Notes under the pieces: model-generated
What the model was told of the DNA's origin: nothing
Database searches by the model: none
The model's input: only the letters and a program-made list of their open reading frames with translations
From: BTQM01 sp036985875
GTDB taxonomy: Bacteria > Patescibacteriota > Minisyncoccia > Phycocordibacterales > UBA1539
Direction: 5' to 3'
DNA: 13,735 nucleotides
Assembly: GCA_036985875.1 (NCBI GenBank)
Contig: BTQM01000020.1
Coordinates: 1 to 13,735 of the forward strand
Part shown: piece after piece, positions 1-6,841 of the stretch
Layout of the letters: each line of letters starts with the position of its first letter
Position numbering within the stretch: the first letter of the stretch is position 1
Program-made: the position numbers and the translations under genes

Positions 1-47
1 TACATCTGGTACGATGTTCGATTCGCGCAACCTCGCGACACAGCGAC

Positions 48-76
48 AATGTAGCATAAACACAGGGGTATCGCAA
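48..76 (-). promoter_or_regulatory. Promoter reading out of the left edge
   Basis: On the minus strand a -35-like TTGCGA (76-71) is followed, after a 17-bp spacer, by TACATT (53-48). The spacer ends in TGC, giving an extended -10. Transcription would start near position 41 and leave the window leftwards, so the gene served is not visible. No ORF or RNA gene can be seen in 1-47. The spacing and TGn element support it; the hexamers are imperfect. Confidence 0.4.
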
Positions 77-88
77 GGCGCGGCGCCG

Positions 89-1504
89 CTACAAATCAAG
101 AATATCTATGTCTTTTTGGAACTGTTGCGCCCTTGCCGCAACTTTGTAACCATAGCTGCCCCGAGGACGCATATAGTTTAAAAGCCCCCTGTCGGTCGTT
201 CTCATGAGGCCCGAATAATATTTCGCCGCCGAACAACTCCATAGGTCAAACGACCCGGAGAAAGCAGTCTTACACCTACGAAGAGCATCGCTCAAGTATA
301 AAGAAGTGCCAATGAAAGCATCCAGGTTCACGAATGGCGATGGCGACCTGCCGTCAAGTACGCCTTTTAACACCTTCGCAACCCGCTTTTTGTATCCCGT
401 CTCATCTCCGGGAACTCTCACATCCCACCACGTATTGGGCATGAACTGCGCGGGTCCCATAGCCCCCCCATACAAGCCATCGCGAGGGATCGGGCAGGAT
501 ACGGGAGTCGTAGCTTGATTCCTCCCGAGCTCCTGCATGATCACTAGAAAAGATTTTTTCTGCGAGTCCCTCATCACCGTCCCGCTTTTATTTTTCCACG
601 GCTGATTGTATGTGCATCTACCGAGGTTCCCGCCGATCACGCCGTTCGCGCCGGACTCCTGAAACAAAACCGCCAACACCAGCGCCGATTCCACGCCAAC
701 GACCTCTTCGTATGGCTGGATAAGCTTGAGCGCATCCCCGAAGCTGATCTCCACTCCTCCAACGGTGCGGAAGATCCTATTTCTAATTTCTCTTTTTATC
801 TGCTCTTTGCGAGCGATCTCTTTTTTGTATTCCCCCTCTTCCTCTCTGTTTAAGGCAAGCAGTTCGCGCTTTTCCGACTTATAGCTTTCGGATTTTCTTT
901 TTTCTTTTTCTTTCGTCAGTTTTAGGCCCCACTCTCTGTTTTCTTTCTCTTCCAGCGTCACCTTCGCCTCTTTCGTCGTGTCCCGAATATCGCTCATTTC
1001 CAAAAGAGTTACTCTCATCTCTTTTTTCAGAACTCCCAAGTCGTCAATGTCAATGAAAAAATCGGAGAGACTCTCGTTTGAGAGCATCGCCTCCACCAAT
1101 GAGTAGGAATCCAATTCGTTGGTCTTTCTCATGAGTTCCGACAACGAAGTCTGCATCCGTTCCTCTTTGTTGGACAGCTCGCTTATCCTGTCGCTTTTCG
1201 CGACTATTTCTTTTTTGATGTTGTAGATCTTTATCTCTCTTGAACGAATATCCGCACGAGATTTTGATATATTATAATTCAGGATCTGCAGATCCCTTTC
1301 AATAGTAACCGTCTCCCTTTGTTTTTCCTTCAATAGCACTTCTTGTTGTTTTCTTTCTTCTTCGCATTTTTCGGAAATGAGAGCAAGCTGCTGCTCCGTC
1401 TTGTTGTCGATGTTGTCGGTAGTGCACACGACATCAACGTCCGCAATGGCGGGCGCGGCAACACTCAATATTAACACAAAGAAAACGAGCAATTTTTTTA
1501 GCAT
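89..1504 (-). CDS. Secreted coiled-coil murein hydrolase with lytic transglycosylase-like domain
   Basis: A 471-residue exported protein predicted to cleave or remodel peptidoglycan. Residues 1-21 are a signal peptide (LLVFFVLILSV core, cleavage near AIA). Residues about 35-245 form a long charged coiled coil; the stretch SLVEAMLSNESLSDFF (135-150) resembles the loop of PcsB/CwlO/EnvC-type coiled coils. The C-terminal 255-465 is lytic transglycosylase-like: FQESGANG supplies the expected catalytic Glu (E283), GAMGPAQFMPNTW (347-359) is the typical core motif, and AAKYYSG follows at 426-432. Four cysteines (297, 337, 411, 424) could form disulfides. ATG at 1504 follows the L25 stop by 62 nt without a clear ribosome binding site; co-transcription with L25 is possible. 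The family call is firm. A role in division, as for FtsEX-controlled hydrolases, is inference from the coiled coil. Confidence 0.85.
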   Translation of the reverse strand: MLKKLLVFFVLILSVAAPAIADVDVVCTTDNIDNKTEQQLALISEKCEEERKQQEVLLKEKQRETVTIERDLQILNYNISKSRADIRSREIKIYNIKKEIVAKSDRISELSNKEERMQTSLSELMRKTNELDSYSLVEAMLSNESLSDFFIDIDDLGVLKKEMRVTLLEMSDIRDTTKEAKVTLEEKENREWGLKLTKEKEKRKSESYKSEKRELLALNREEEGEYKKEIARKEQIKREIRNRIFRTVGGVEISFGDALKLIQPYEEVVGVESALVLAVLFQESGANGVIGGNLGRCTYNQPWKNKSGTVMRDSQKKSFLVIMQELGRNQATTPVSCPIPRDGLYGGAMGPAQFMPNTWWDVRVPGDETGYKKRVAKVLKGVLDGRSPSPFVNLDAFIGTSLYLSDALRRCKTAFSGSFDLWSCSAAKYYSGLMRTTDRGLLNYMRPRGSYGYKVAARAQQFQKDIDILDL

Positions 1505-1566
1505 ACGATCTCACAAGCTCTGGGAGGATGTGTGGAAATTCGGAGATGTTGATGGACCAAAGGAAT

Positions 1567-2229
1567 CTAGGAGCTCGCCTCTTCTTCTCCACCAGCCTGC
1601 GCAGACGGGTCTTCTTCTTCCTTTCCTTTCTTTTCAACCTCAATTGAGGAAATGTCGGCTTCTTCTTTTTCTTCCTCCGGCTCTTCTTCCACCGTCGCGA
1701 TGGAAGCTATTACGCTCTCCTCATCGCCAACCACATTCACGCCACTCGGGAGAGAAATGCTGCTCACCAATATCTGACTTTCAAGATCGATAAGCGAGGA
1801 CACGTCAACTTCAATGCTGTGGGGAATATCAGTGGGAACACCTTTTACGATAATCTCGCGGAGTACTTTCACAAGCGTCCCGCCCAGATCCTTCACTGCC
1901 GGAGCAACGCCTATGAACTCCAGAGGTACGGGAACTTCAAGCTCTTTGCCTTTTTCAATAACGTAAAAATCAGCGTGGATGGGATTGCCCAGCACAGGAT
2001 CAAACTGCACTGCATGTATTAAAGCGCTCTTTTTGCCATTCGGTGTTTCAAGTTCAATGACCGAGGATCCACCCGCCTCTTTCCACACAATACCAAACTC
2101 TTTCTGTGACACCGAAAGAGCGACGGTGTCCTCCTTCGGACCGTATAGCACTGCGGGCAATAACCCCTCTTTTCTCAACGAGCTAGGCTTAGGGGAAGTA
2201 TTTCTTTGTTCCGCATGTAATGTAAGCAT
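1567..2229 (-). CDS. rplY: Large-subunit ribosomal protein bL25 (CTC/TL5 form)
   Basis: A 220-residue protein of the long, two-domain L25 family that binds 5S rRNA in the large ribosomal subunit. Residues 1-90 are the L25 domain, with RKEGLLPAVLYG (19-30) and the FDPVLGNPIHADFYVI signature (76-91). Residues 95-180 are the CTC beta domain (PVPLEFIGVAPAVKDLGGTL). From about 180 to the end the tail is very rich in Glu (EEEPEEEKEE), longer and more acidic than I would expect. ATG at 2229 lies exactly 6 nt downstream of a TATAAT box, so the transcript is predicted to begin on the start codon. The murein hydrolase follows after 62 nt and the aldolase lies 84 nt upstream on the same strand. Confidence 0.93.
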   Translation of the reverse strand: MLTLHAEQRNTSPKPSSLRKEGLLPAVLYGPKEDTVALSVSQKEFGIVWKEAGGSSVIELETPNGKKSALIHAVQFDPVLGNPIHADFYVIEKGKELEVPVPLEFIGVAPAVKDLGGTLVKVLREIIVKGVPTDIPHSIEVDVSSLIDLESQILVSSISLPSGVNVVGDEESVIASIATVEEEPEEEKEEADISSIEVEKKGKEEEDPSAQAGGEEEASS

Positions 2230-2235
2230 TGGCTC

Positions 2236-2263
2236 ATTATATATATCTACACATAAAAATCAA
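2236..2263 (-). promoter_or_regulatory. Promoter of rplY, predicted leaderless
   Basis: On the minus strand a -35 TTGATT (2263-2258), a 16-bp spacer and a perfect -10 TATAAT (2241-2236) lie in the gap between the aldolase and L25. Six bases separate the -10 from the L25 ATG at 2229, which puts the expected transcription start on the A of the ATG. No Shine-Dalgarno sequence could fit in the message. Confidence 0.65.
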
Positions 2264-2313
2264 CTGAGAAAGGATGCGGCCTCTTCCAACGAAACTAATA
2301 CAGCGAACACCCT

Positions 2314-3174
2314 TTACAATTTGCTAAACAGCCGCAGTCGCCTCTCCACCACGCCTTGCACCGCCTCCACAGCGGGCTTCATGATCCTGTACGGCGCGAT
2401 CTCTTCAGGATGCTCTTCCAGTGACTTTTTTGTCGCATCGCGGTATGCGATTCTTATTTCCGTGTTGATATGAATAAGAGAGATCCCCGCATTTATCGCA
2501 TCCGTAAAATTTTCATCCGTAATGCCAGAGCCGCCGTGCAACACAAGCGGCACTCCCGCGGCTTCTCTTATTTCCTTTATTCTCTCAATATTTAGCTTCG
2601 GATTTGATACGCCCTTTAACATCCCGTGAATGTTTCCCACCGACGGCGCAAACATGTGGATGCCCGTTTCTTCCACAAATCGCTTTGCGTCTTCCGGTGT
2701 GGTCAGTTGGTCAGGCATTACACCTTCGGGGACCTCATCCAACAGCTTTGAAGAAGTGCCGATATAGCCCAGCTCCGCTTCAATCAAGACGCTCGGGGCA
2801 ACGCTCCCAGCATATTCCACACACTGCTTGGAAATTGCGATGTTCTCCTCCATTGGGAGTTTCGCACCGTCAAAAATAACCGCGTCAAAGCCCGCGCCCA
2901 CAGCCTCTTTCACACGCTCAAACGAGTATGTGTGGTCGGCGTTGATGAATATGGGGTAATCGTACTCTTCACGGATACTTTTCACCAAAGCCACCGCCTG
3001 CCTGACACCCACAAAATCCCTCTCCCCTTCCGAGAGGCCTATGATAACGGGCACATCCAGCCCTTGTGCCGCACGGAAGATCCCCCACAGCGCCTCAATA
3101 TTTGAGATGTTGAAATGCCCTATCGCTGTTTTCTTTTCTTCTGCCTCGCTTAGTATCTCTTTTAGTGTCCTCAT
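2314..3174 (-). CDS. Class II fructose-bisphosphate-type aldolase
   Basis: A 286-residue zinc-dependent ketose-bisphosphate aldolase, expected to interconvert a ketose 1,6-bisphosphate with dihydroxyacetone phosphate and an aldehyde (glyceraldehyde 3-phosphate in glycolysis). Numbered from the ATG at 3174, GHFNISN is at 19-25, the catalytic Asp/Zn His pair is in INADHTYS (D80, H81), IEAELGYIG is at 131-139, the Zn His of VGNIHGM is H183, and LVLHGGSG (210-217) holds the last Zn ligand H213. A TTG six codons upstream (3192) is in frame, but ATG 3174 sits 6 nt after a TATAAT box that overlaps those codons, so the shorter form is chosen. The gene is head-to-head with a PfkB kinase. Substrate (fructose, tagatose or other) cannot be fixed from sequence alone. 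Confidence 0.9.
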   Translation of the reverse strand: MRTLKEILSEAEEKKTAIGHFNISNIEALWGIFRAAQGLDVPVIIGLSEGERDFVGVRQAVALVKSIREEYDYPIFINADHTYSFERVKEAVGAGFDAVIFDGAKLPMEENIAISKQCVEYAGSVAPSVLIEAELGYIGTSSKLLDEVPEGVMPDQLTTPEDAKRFVEETGIHMFAPSVGNIHGMLKGVSNPKLNIERIKEIREAAGVPLVLHGGSGITDENFTDAINAGISLIHINTEIRIAYRDATKKSLEEHPEEIAPYRIMKPAVEAVQGVVERRLRLFSKL

Positions 3175-3180
3175 ATGAAT

Positions 3181-3186
3181 ATTATA
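3181..3186 (-). promoter_or_regulatory. -10 box of the aldolase gene, predicted leaderless
   Basis: A perfect TATAAT on the minus strand ends 6 nt before the aldolase ATG at 3174, the same geometry as at rplY. The preferred transcription start is the A of the ATG. No good -35 is seen at the right distance; the upstream stretch is T-rich. Confidence 0.55.
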
Positions 3187-3226
3187 CCACAAAAAAAGAA
3201 TCGAAAAATATGATATTCGGCAATTA

Positions 3227-3235
3227 TGCTATACT
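3227..3235 (+). promoter_or_regulatory. Extended -10 promoter of the PfkB kinase gene
   Basis: TGC followed by TATACT (3230-3235) forms an extended -10 with no convincing -35. Transcription would start near 3242, leaving a leader of about 24 nt before the ATG at 3266. That leader has no Shine-Dalgarno match. This promoter diverges from the aldolase -10 about 45 bp away. Confidence 0.5.
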
Positions 3236-3265
3236 AGAAAGACATTACTGAATAAAAAAATCATC

Positions 3266-4261
3266 ATGGCAAAAGATTTAGACTTCATCGCTATTGGCGA
3301 TACAACCACGGACGCATTCATTCGCATTAAACAGGCAAGCATTCACAACGACGATCCTTCTCGTATAGAACAAATATGCCTTGCAAACGGCTCGAAAATT
3401 CCCTACGAGTCGCTCACAATCGTGCCCGCCGTCGGCAACAGCCCCAATGCCGCAGTGAGCGCCGCGCGTCTGGGACTCCGCTCTGGACTCATCACCGATT
3501 TCGGCGATGATGATTTTGGTAGGAACTGCCTCAAACGCCTGAAGGAAGAGGGGGTTGTCGATGACTATATCAAGATACATAAGGGGAAAAAGAGCAACTA
3601 TCACTTCGTGCTTTGGCACAAGGCGGAGAGGACCATTCTCATTAAACACCATGAATACGAGTATGCATTCCCCGACGCGGGATCGCCGAAATGGTTTTAT
3701 TTCAGCTCCGTGGGAGAAGATTCGCTTCCCTATCACCACGAGATCGCCGATTATCTGAAAAATCACCCCAATATCAAGCTCGCGTTTCAGCCAGGCACGT
3801 TCCAGATCAAACTAGGTTATGAGAAACTCAAAGATCTCTACGAAGAAACGGAGGTATTTTTCTGCAATAAAGAGGAGGCACAGCTGATCTTGAAAACACG
3901 GGGGGATTCTATTCCCACTCTCTCGCGCGAGATGAGTAAGTTGGGTCCTAAAATATCTGTCATCACCGATGGGCCGGCGGGTGCATATGTATTTGATGGA
4001 ACGGATGTATGGTTCATGCGCGCCTACCCTGACCCCGCGCCACCCTATGAGCGGACTGGTGCTGGAGACTCGTTTGCCAGCACCTTTACTGTAGCACTTG
4101 CGCTCGGCAAAGACGTCGCCGAAGCGCTCATGTGGGGACCCGTTAACTCCATGTCGGTGGTGCAAAAAATCGGCGCTCAAGCCGGCCTCCTCTCTCGCGA
4201 GGAGCTTGAGGAATACCTTGCCAATGCACCGGAAGACTATATCCCGAAGAAAGTGGGGTAA
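3266..4261 (+). CDS. PfkB/ribokinase-family sugar kinase
   Basis: A 331-residue ATP-dependent kinase of the ribokinase fold (PfkB family), phosphorylating a sugar, sugar phosphate or nucleoside in the cytosol. GNSPNAAVSAARLGL (57-71) is the N-terminal PfkB glycine signature with the substrate-site Asn, DFGDDDFG (78-85) follows, ITDGPAGAYV (233-242) precedes the ATP site, and ERTGAGDSFAS (262-272) carries the anion hole and catalytic Asp268. ATG at 3266 is the only good start; no ribosome binding site is seen. It diverges from a class II aldolase, so a phosphofructokinase-like role feeding that aldolase is attractive but is inference. Ribokinase, fructokinase and nucleoside kinase cannot be excluded. 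It converges on dgkA across a shared terminator. Confidence 0.9.
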   Translation: MAKDLDFIAIGDTTTDAFIRIKQASIHNDDPSRIEQICLANGSKIPYESLTIVPAVGNSPNAAVSAARLGLRSGLITDFGDDDFGRNCLKRLKEEGVVDDYIKIHKGKKSNYHFVLWHKAERTILIKHHEYEYAFPDAGSPKWFYFSSVGEDSLPYHHEIADYLKNHPNIKLAFQPGTFQIKLGYEKLKDLYEETEVFFCNKEEAQLILKTRGDSIPTLSREMSKLGPKISVITDGPAGAYVFDGTDVWFMRAYPDPAPPYERTGAGDSFASTFTVALALGKDVAEALMWGPVNSMSVVQKIGAQAGLLSREELEEYLANAPEDYIPKKVG

Positions 4262-4282
4262 AAAAAATTACACCATATTCAA

Positions 4283-4311
4283 AAAAATCCAAGGGTTACC
4301 CTTGGATTTTT
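4283..4311. terminator. Bidirectional rho-independent terminator
   Basis: The inverted repeat TCCAAGGG / CCCTTGGA (loop TTA) is extended by an A-run on the left and a T-run on the right, so both strands read as GC-containing stem plus U-tract. It sits between the convergent PfkB kinase (ends 4261) and dgkA (ends 4345) and can serve both. Confidence 0.85.
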
Positions 4312-4344
4312 AAAACCGCGTTCCGTAAAATTACACCAGAAAGA

Positions 4345-4713
4345 TCAGAGAATCGGAACTATTCTAAAGTGTGCAAGTAAGAGAACTGTTACAATAACCG
4401 TGGCAACAATGAATGCCAGAAGTACCGCGGCGGAGGCGGTATTTTTGCTCATACCGATCAATTCGTGCTCTTCGGGGTGCACACGCAACAAAAGCTGTTC
4501 AAGCGCGGTGTTGAAAAGCTCGGTAATAAAAATCAGGCCATATGCCACAGCAAGCAAGATGATCTCAATCCCCGAAAGAGGCCACAGCAGCCATGCCACA
4601 GCCGTGAAGCCCGCCGCACCCGCAACCTCCATCCGGAAACTTCGGTCAAAATGGTACGCTTGACGAAGCCCGCGCAATGCGTTTTCTATACTGGTAATAA
4701 TTTTTTCTATCAT
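4345..4713 (-). CDS. dgkA: Diacylglycerol/undecaprenol kinase, DgkA family
   Basis: A small integral membrane kinase (122 residues from ATG 4713) that phosphorylates diacylglycerol or, in many bacteria, undecaprenol. It has an N-terminal amphipathic helix with NALRGLRQAYHFDRSFRME, three hydrophobic spans, and the active-site block ELFNTALE, whose two Glu are seven residues apart as in E. coli E69/E76, then the HPEEHELIGMSKNTASAAVLLA segment. The metal-site Glu of E. coli (E28) is matched by Asp. An in-frame GTG at 4722 overlaps the gatB TGA by 4 nt and would add three residues; either start is possible. Translation is probably coupled to gatB. Substrate is not decided by sequence. Confidence 0.9.
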   Translation of the reverse strand: MIEKIITSIENALRGLRQAYHFDRSFRMEVAGAAGFTAVAWLLWPLSGIEIILLAVAYGLIFITELFNTALEQLLLRVHPEEHELIGMSKNTASAAVLLAFIVATVIVTVLLLAHFRIVPIL

Positions 4714-4718
4714 AAAAA

Positions 4719-6131
4719 TCACTTCAACTTCTCTTCAAAAAGTTTTTTGAGAACCTGTGGATTGGCGGATCCTTTTGTTGCTTTCATCCCCTGTCCGATG
4801 AGAAACTGCAGGGACGCTTCTTTTCCCGCCCTATAATCTTTCACAACATTTGGATTGTTTGTGATGATATCCAATACAATTTTTTCAAGTTCTTCCTCGT
4901 CGCTTTTCTGGAGAAGGTTTTTCTCTTCCGCAATATCTGCCGGAGTACCTCCTTCTTTATACATGATCACCAGAATATCTTTCGCACCGCGCGATGAGAT
5001 ATCGCCTTGTTTTGCCATTTTGATAAGTTCGGAAAAATCGCTCGCTTTAAGTAGCGCTCTTTCAGTATCACTTTTCATCAATCCCGCAAGGTCAGAAGTG
5101 ATGTAATTTGACGCAAGAAAGATCAACTCCCTGTCACCCCCAAACGAGGAGGTCACGTCTTCAAAAAATCCTCCGAGTTCCCGATCGGTAACATAGCTTT
5201 CGATATCCTCATTTTTGATGCCGTATTCCTTCTTGTATCGCTCGCGTTTCTCCCATGGTAATTCGGGAATCTCTTTTGCGAGATTATCATCGCTAAACTC
5301 TTTTATCTCGCTCACATGGAGCTTGGGTAGATCAGGATCGGGGAAGTATCGATAGTCGTGCGAAGATTCCTTCGCCCGCTGGGAGAATGTCGCACCTTTT
5401 GCCTCGTCCCACCCGCGGGTTTCCTGCACCACCTCACCCCCCGATTCAATCTCCTTTATTTGCCGCTTGATCTCATATATGATCGCACGGTGGGCAACCT
5501 TGAATGAGTTGAGATTTTTGACTTCCACTTTAGTACCATACTCATCAGTCTTACTTACAGATATATTCGCTTCCACGCGCATCTCTCCTTTCTCCATGTT
5601 CGCATCGGATGCGCCGAGATAACGCATAAGGATCTGGAACTCTTTAGCGAAACGAATGGCGGTTTCTGCATCACCTATTACCGGCTCGGTTACAAGCTCC
5701 ATTAACGGTACCCCCGCACGATTGAAATCCACTAAGCTGTAGTCACCCTTGTCGTGAGAAGAACGCGCGGTGTCTTCCTCTAAGTGCACACGGGTAATAT
5801 CCACTCCCGCAAGATTACCGCCGGAGACGAGTGGATATTTATATTGGCTGATCTGATACCCCTTTGGGATATCGGGATAGAAGTAGTTTTTGCGGTCAAA
5901 CTCGGTGAAATCGGCAAGCTGCCCACCAAGAGCTTTGCCTACTTTCAAAACATGCTTAACCGCCGCCTTGTTGATGACCGGCAATGTCCCGGGGTGCGCC
6001 ATGCACACGGGACAAATGTTCACATTCGGACGCTTCTCCTCGGGGTCGTTTTTGGAGTTGCAGAACATTTTTGTCCGCGTCTTGAGTTCGGCATGTATTT
6101 CCAGTCCGATAGTTGGTGTGTACTCACTCAT
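4719..6131 (-). CDS. gatB: Aspartyl/glutamyl-tRNA(Asn/Gln) amidotransferase subunit B
   Basis: A 470-residue tRNA-binding kinase subunit of the GatCAB complex, which turns misacylated Glu-tRNA(Gln) and Asp-tRNA(Asn) into Gln- and Asn-tRNA. It opens with PTIGLEIHAELKTRTKMFC, has the family signature VDFNRAGVPLMELVTEP (134-150), RKNYFYPDIPKGYQISQ (80-96) and a C-terminal YqeY-like tail domain ending near GQGMKATKGSANPQ. Cys24, Cys40 and Cys43 look like part of the zinc site found in some GatB proteins. The reading frame is open to 6167 (TTG), but ATG 6131 has a good ribosome binding site (AAGGAAG, 6143-6137) and a fitting N-terminus, so it is preferred. It is followed by dgkA; gatA and gatC are not in the window. 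Confidence 0.96.
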   Translation of the reverse strand: MSEYTPTIGLEIHAELKTRTKMFCNSKNDPEEKRPNVNICPVCMAHPGTLPVINKAAVKHVLKVGKALGGQLADFTEFDRKNYFYPDIPKGYQISQYKYPLVSGGNLAGVDITRVHLEEDTARSSHDKGDYSLVDFNRAGVPLMELVTEPVIGDAETAIRFAKEFQILMRYLGASDANMEKGEMRVEANISVSKTDEYGTKVEVKNLNSFKVAHRAIIYEIKRQIKEIESGGEVVQETRGWDEAKGATFSQRAKESSHDYRYFPDPDLPKLHVSEIKEFSDDNLAKEIPELPWEKRERYKKEYGIKNEDIESYVTDRELGGFFEDVTSSFGGDRELIFLASNYITSDLAGLMKSDTERALLKASDFSELIKMAKQGDISSRGAKDILVIMYKEGGTPADIAEEKNLLQKSDEEELEKIVLDIITNNPNVVKDYRAGKEASLQFLIGQGMKATKGSANPQVLKKLFEEKLK

Positions 6132-6155
6132 AGAGACTTCCTTGTTACAAAAGCG

Positions 6156-6164
6156 ATTATAGCA
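6156..6164 (-). promoter_or_regulatory. Extended -10 promoter of gatB-dgkA
   Basis: The minus strand reads TGC then TATAAT (6161-6156), a textbook extended -10. Transcription would start near 6149, giving a leader of about 18 nt that contains the AAGGAAG ribosome binding site 5 nt before the gatB ATG. The box overlaps the in-frame codons upstream of 6131, which supports the shorter gatB start. Confidence 0.65.
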
Positions 6165-6191
6165 CAAAAGAATGAAGAATGCGGGGCACTC

Positions 6192-6222
6192 AAAACCGCC
6201 GTTTATAAGAAGCGGCGGTTTT
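6192..6222. terminator. Hairpin terminator between DUF7282 gene and gatB
   Basis: AAAACCGCCG (6192-6201) and CGGCGGTTTT (6213-6222) form a 10-bp stem with an 11-nt loop. It lies 30 nt after the stop of the minus-strand gene ending at 6252 and just upstream of the gatB promoter. The U-tract is short (four). Confidence 0.7.
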
Positions 6223-6251
6223 GTTGGAACAATATCACTTCAGTAAAGCTT

Positions 6252-6761
6252 CTAGAGCTTTACCTCGTTCTCAAGCGCTCCTTCTCCAACGATTGTAAAC
6301 TTCATTAAAACGATAGCTTCCTCATCGCCAGCAAGAGGCACGTCGGGACCGGGAAAGCTGAATGTTTCATCGCCATCGTCATTGTGTAGCATCGCGAACA
6401 ATACATCACCTTCCAACACTTCTTCGGAGAGATCTATGAGAAAGTTCTCTTTCACGCCCGCGGGAAGGAAATCAGACACACCGATAATGGCACCCGGCGT
6501 GACCTCTTCGCTTGCGCGATGGATCACCACGAACCCGCCATCTATGAACGACACATGTTCAATGAATGCTTCTTCCCCTCCCGCCTGCTCCGGAACGACA
6601 ATTGTATTTATGGGGCGCAAGGCTTCTTCCGCAGATGTGGCACCTTCTCTGGCAATCTCCGTCTCAATGTCTTTTTTCAGCCAACCGTTCAAAAGAAGGA
6701 GACCCAAACCCACGAGAACGATGATGATAATAAATATGAAAATGTTTTTGTTTTTTGTCAT
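6252..6761 (-). CDS. Membrane-anchored DUF7282-like protein
   Basis: A 169-residue protein with one N-terminal membrane anchor (residues 7-25, all Ile/Phe/Leu/Val/Gly) and an outside domain. A linker (28-58) precedes a beta-rich region: HVSFIDGGFVVIHRASE (69-85), PGAIIGVSDFLPAGVKENFLIDL (89-111) and LFAMLHNDDGDETF (121-134). The order GGFVVIH, then IGVSxFLxAG, then a short acidic D-D-G-D loop after M-H resembles DUF7282, which I know mainly from archaeal surface proteins; its biochemical function is unknown to me. ATG at 6759-6761 is clear; the upstream 80 nt are AT-rich with no convincing promoter. A terminator follows, so it is probably a single-gene unit or the end of the upstream cluster. 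Confidence 0.75.
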   Translation of the reverse strand: MTKNKNIFIFIIIIVLVGLGLLLLNGWLKKDIETEIAREGATSAEEALRPINTIVVPEQAGGEEAFIEHVSFIDGGFVVIHRASEEVTPGAIIGVSDFLPAGVKENFLIDLSEEVLEGDVLFAMLHNDDGDETFSFPGPDVPLAGDEEAIVLMKFTIVGEGALENEVKL

Positions 6762-6841
6762 ATTATGCTTTTGAATTGCATTATGAATAATATAGCTTAT
6801 CTAAACTCAAGAATACACGATCTATCCGAAACGGCAAATTA

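Noticed and set aside
1..40. tRNA-like string GTTCGATTC at the left edge
   Set aside because: The flanking bases do not pair to form a T-arm stem and no anticodon arm can be built.
1434..1643. Minus-strand ORF of 69 codons between L25 and the hydrolase
   Set aside because: It overlaps both genes in another frame and is a basic low-complexity product of the Glu-rich L25 tail read out of frame.
3175..3192. TTG start adding six residues to the aldolase
   Set aside because: These codons overlap the TATAAT box, and the protein motif pattern fits the ATG at 3174.
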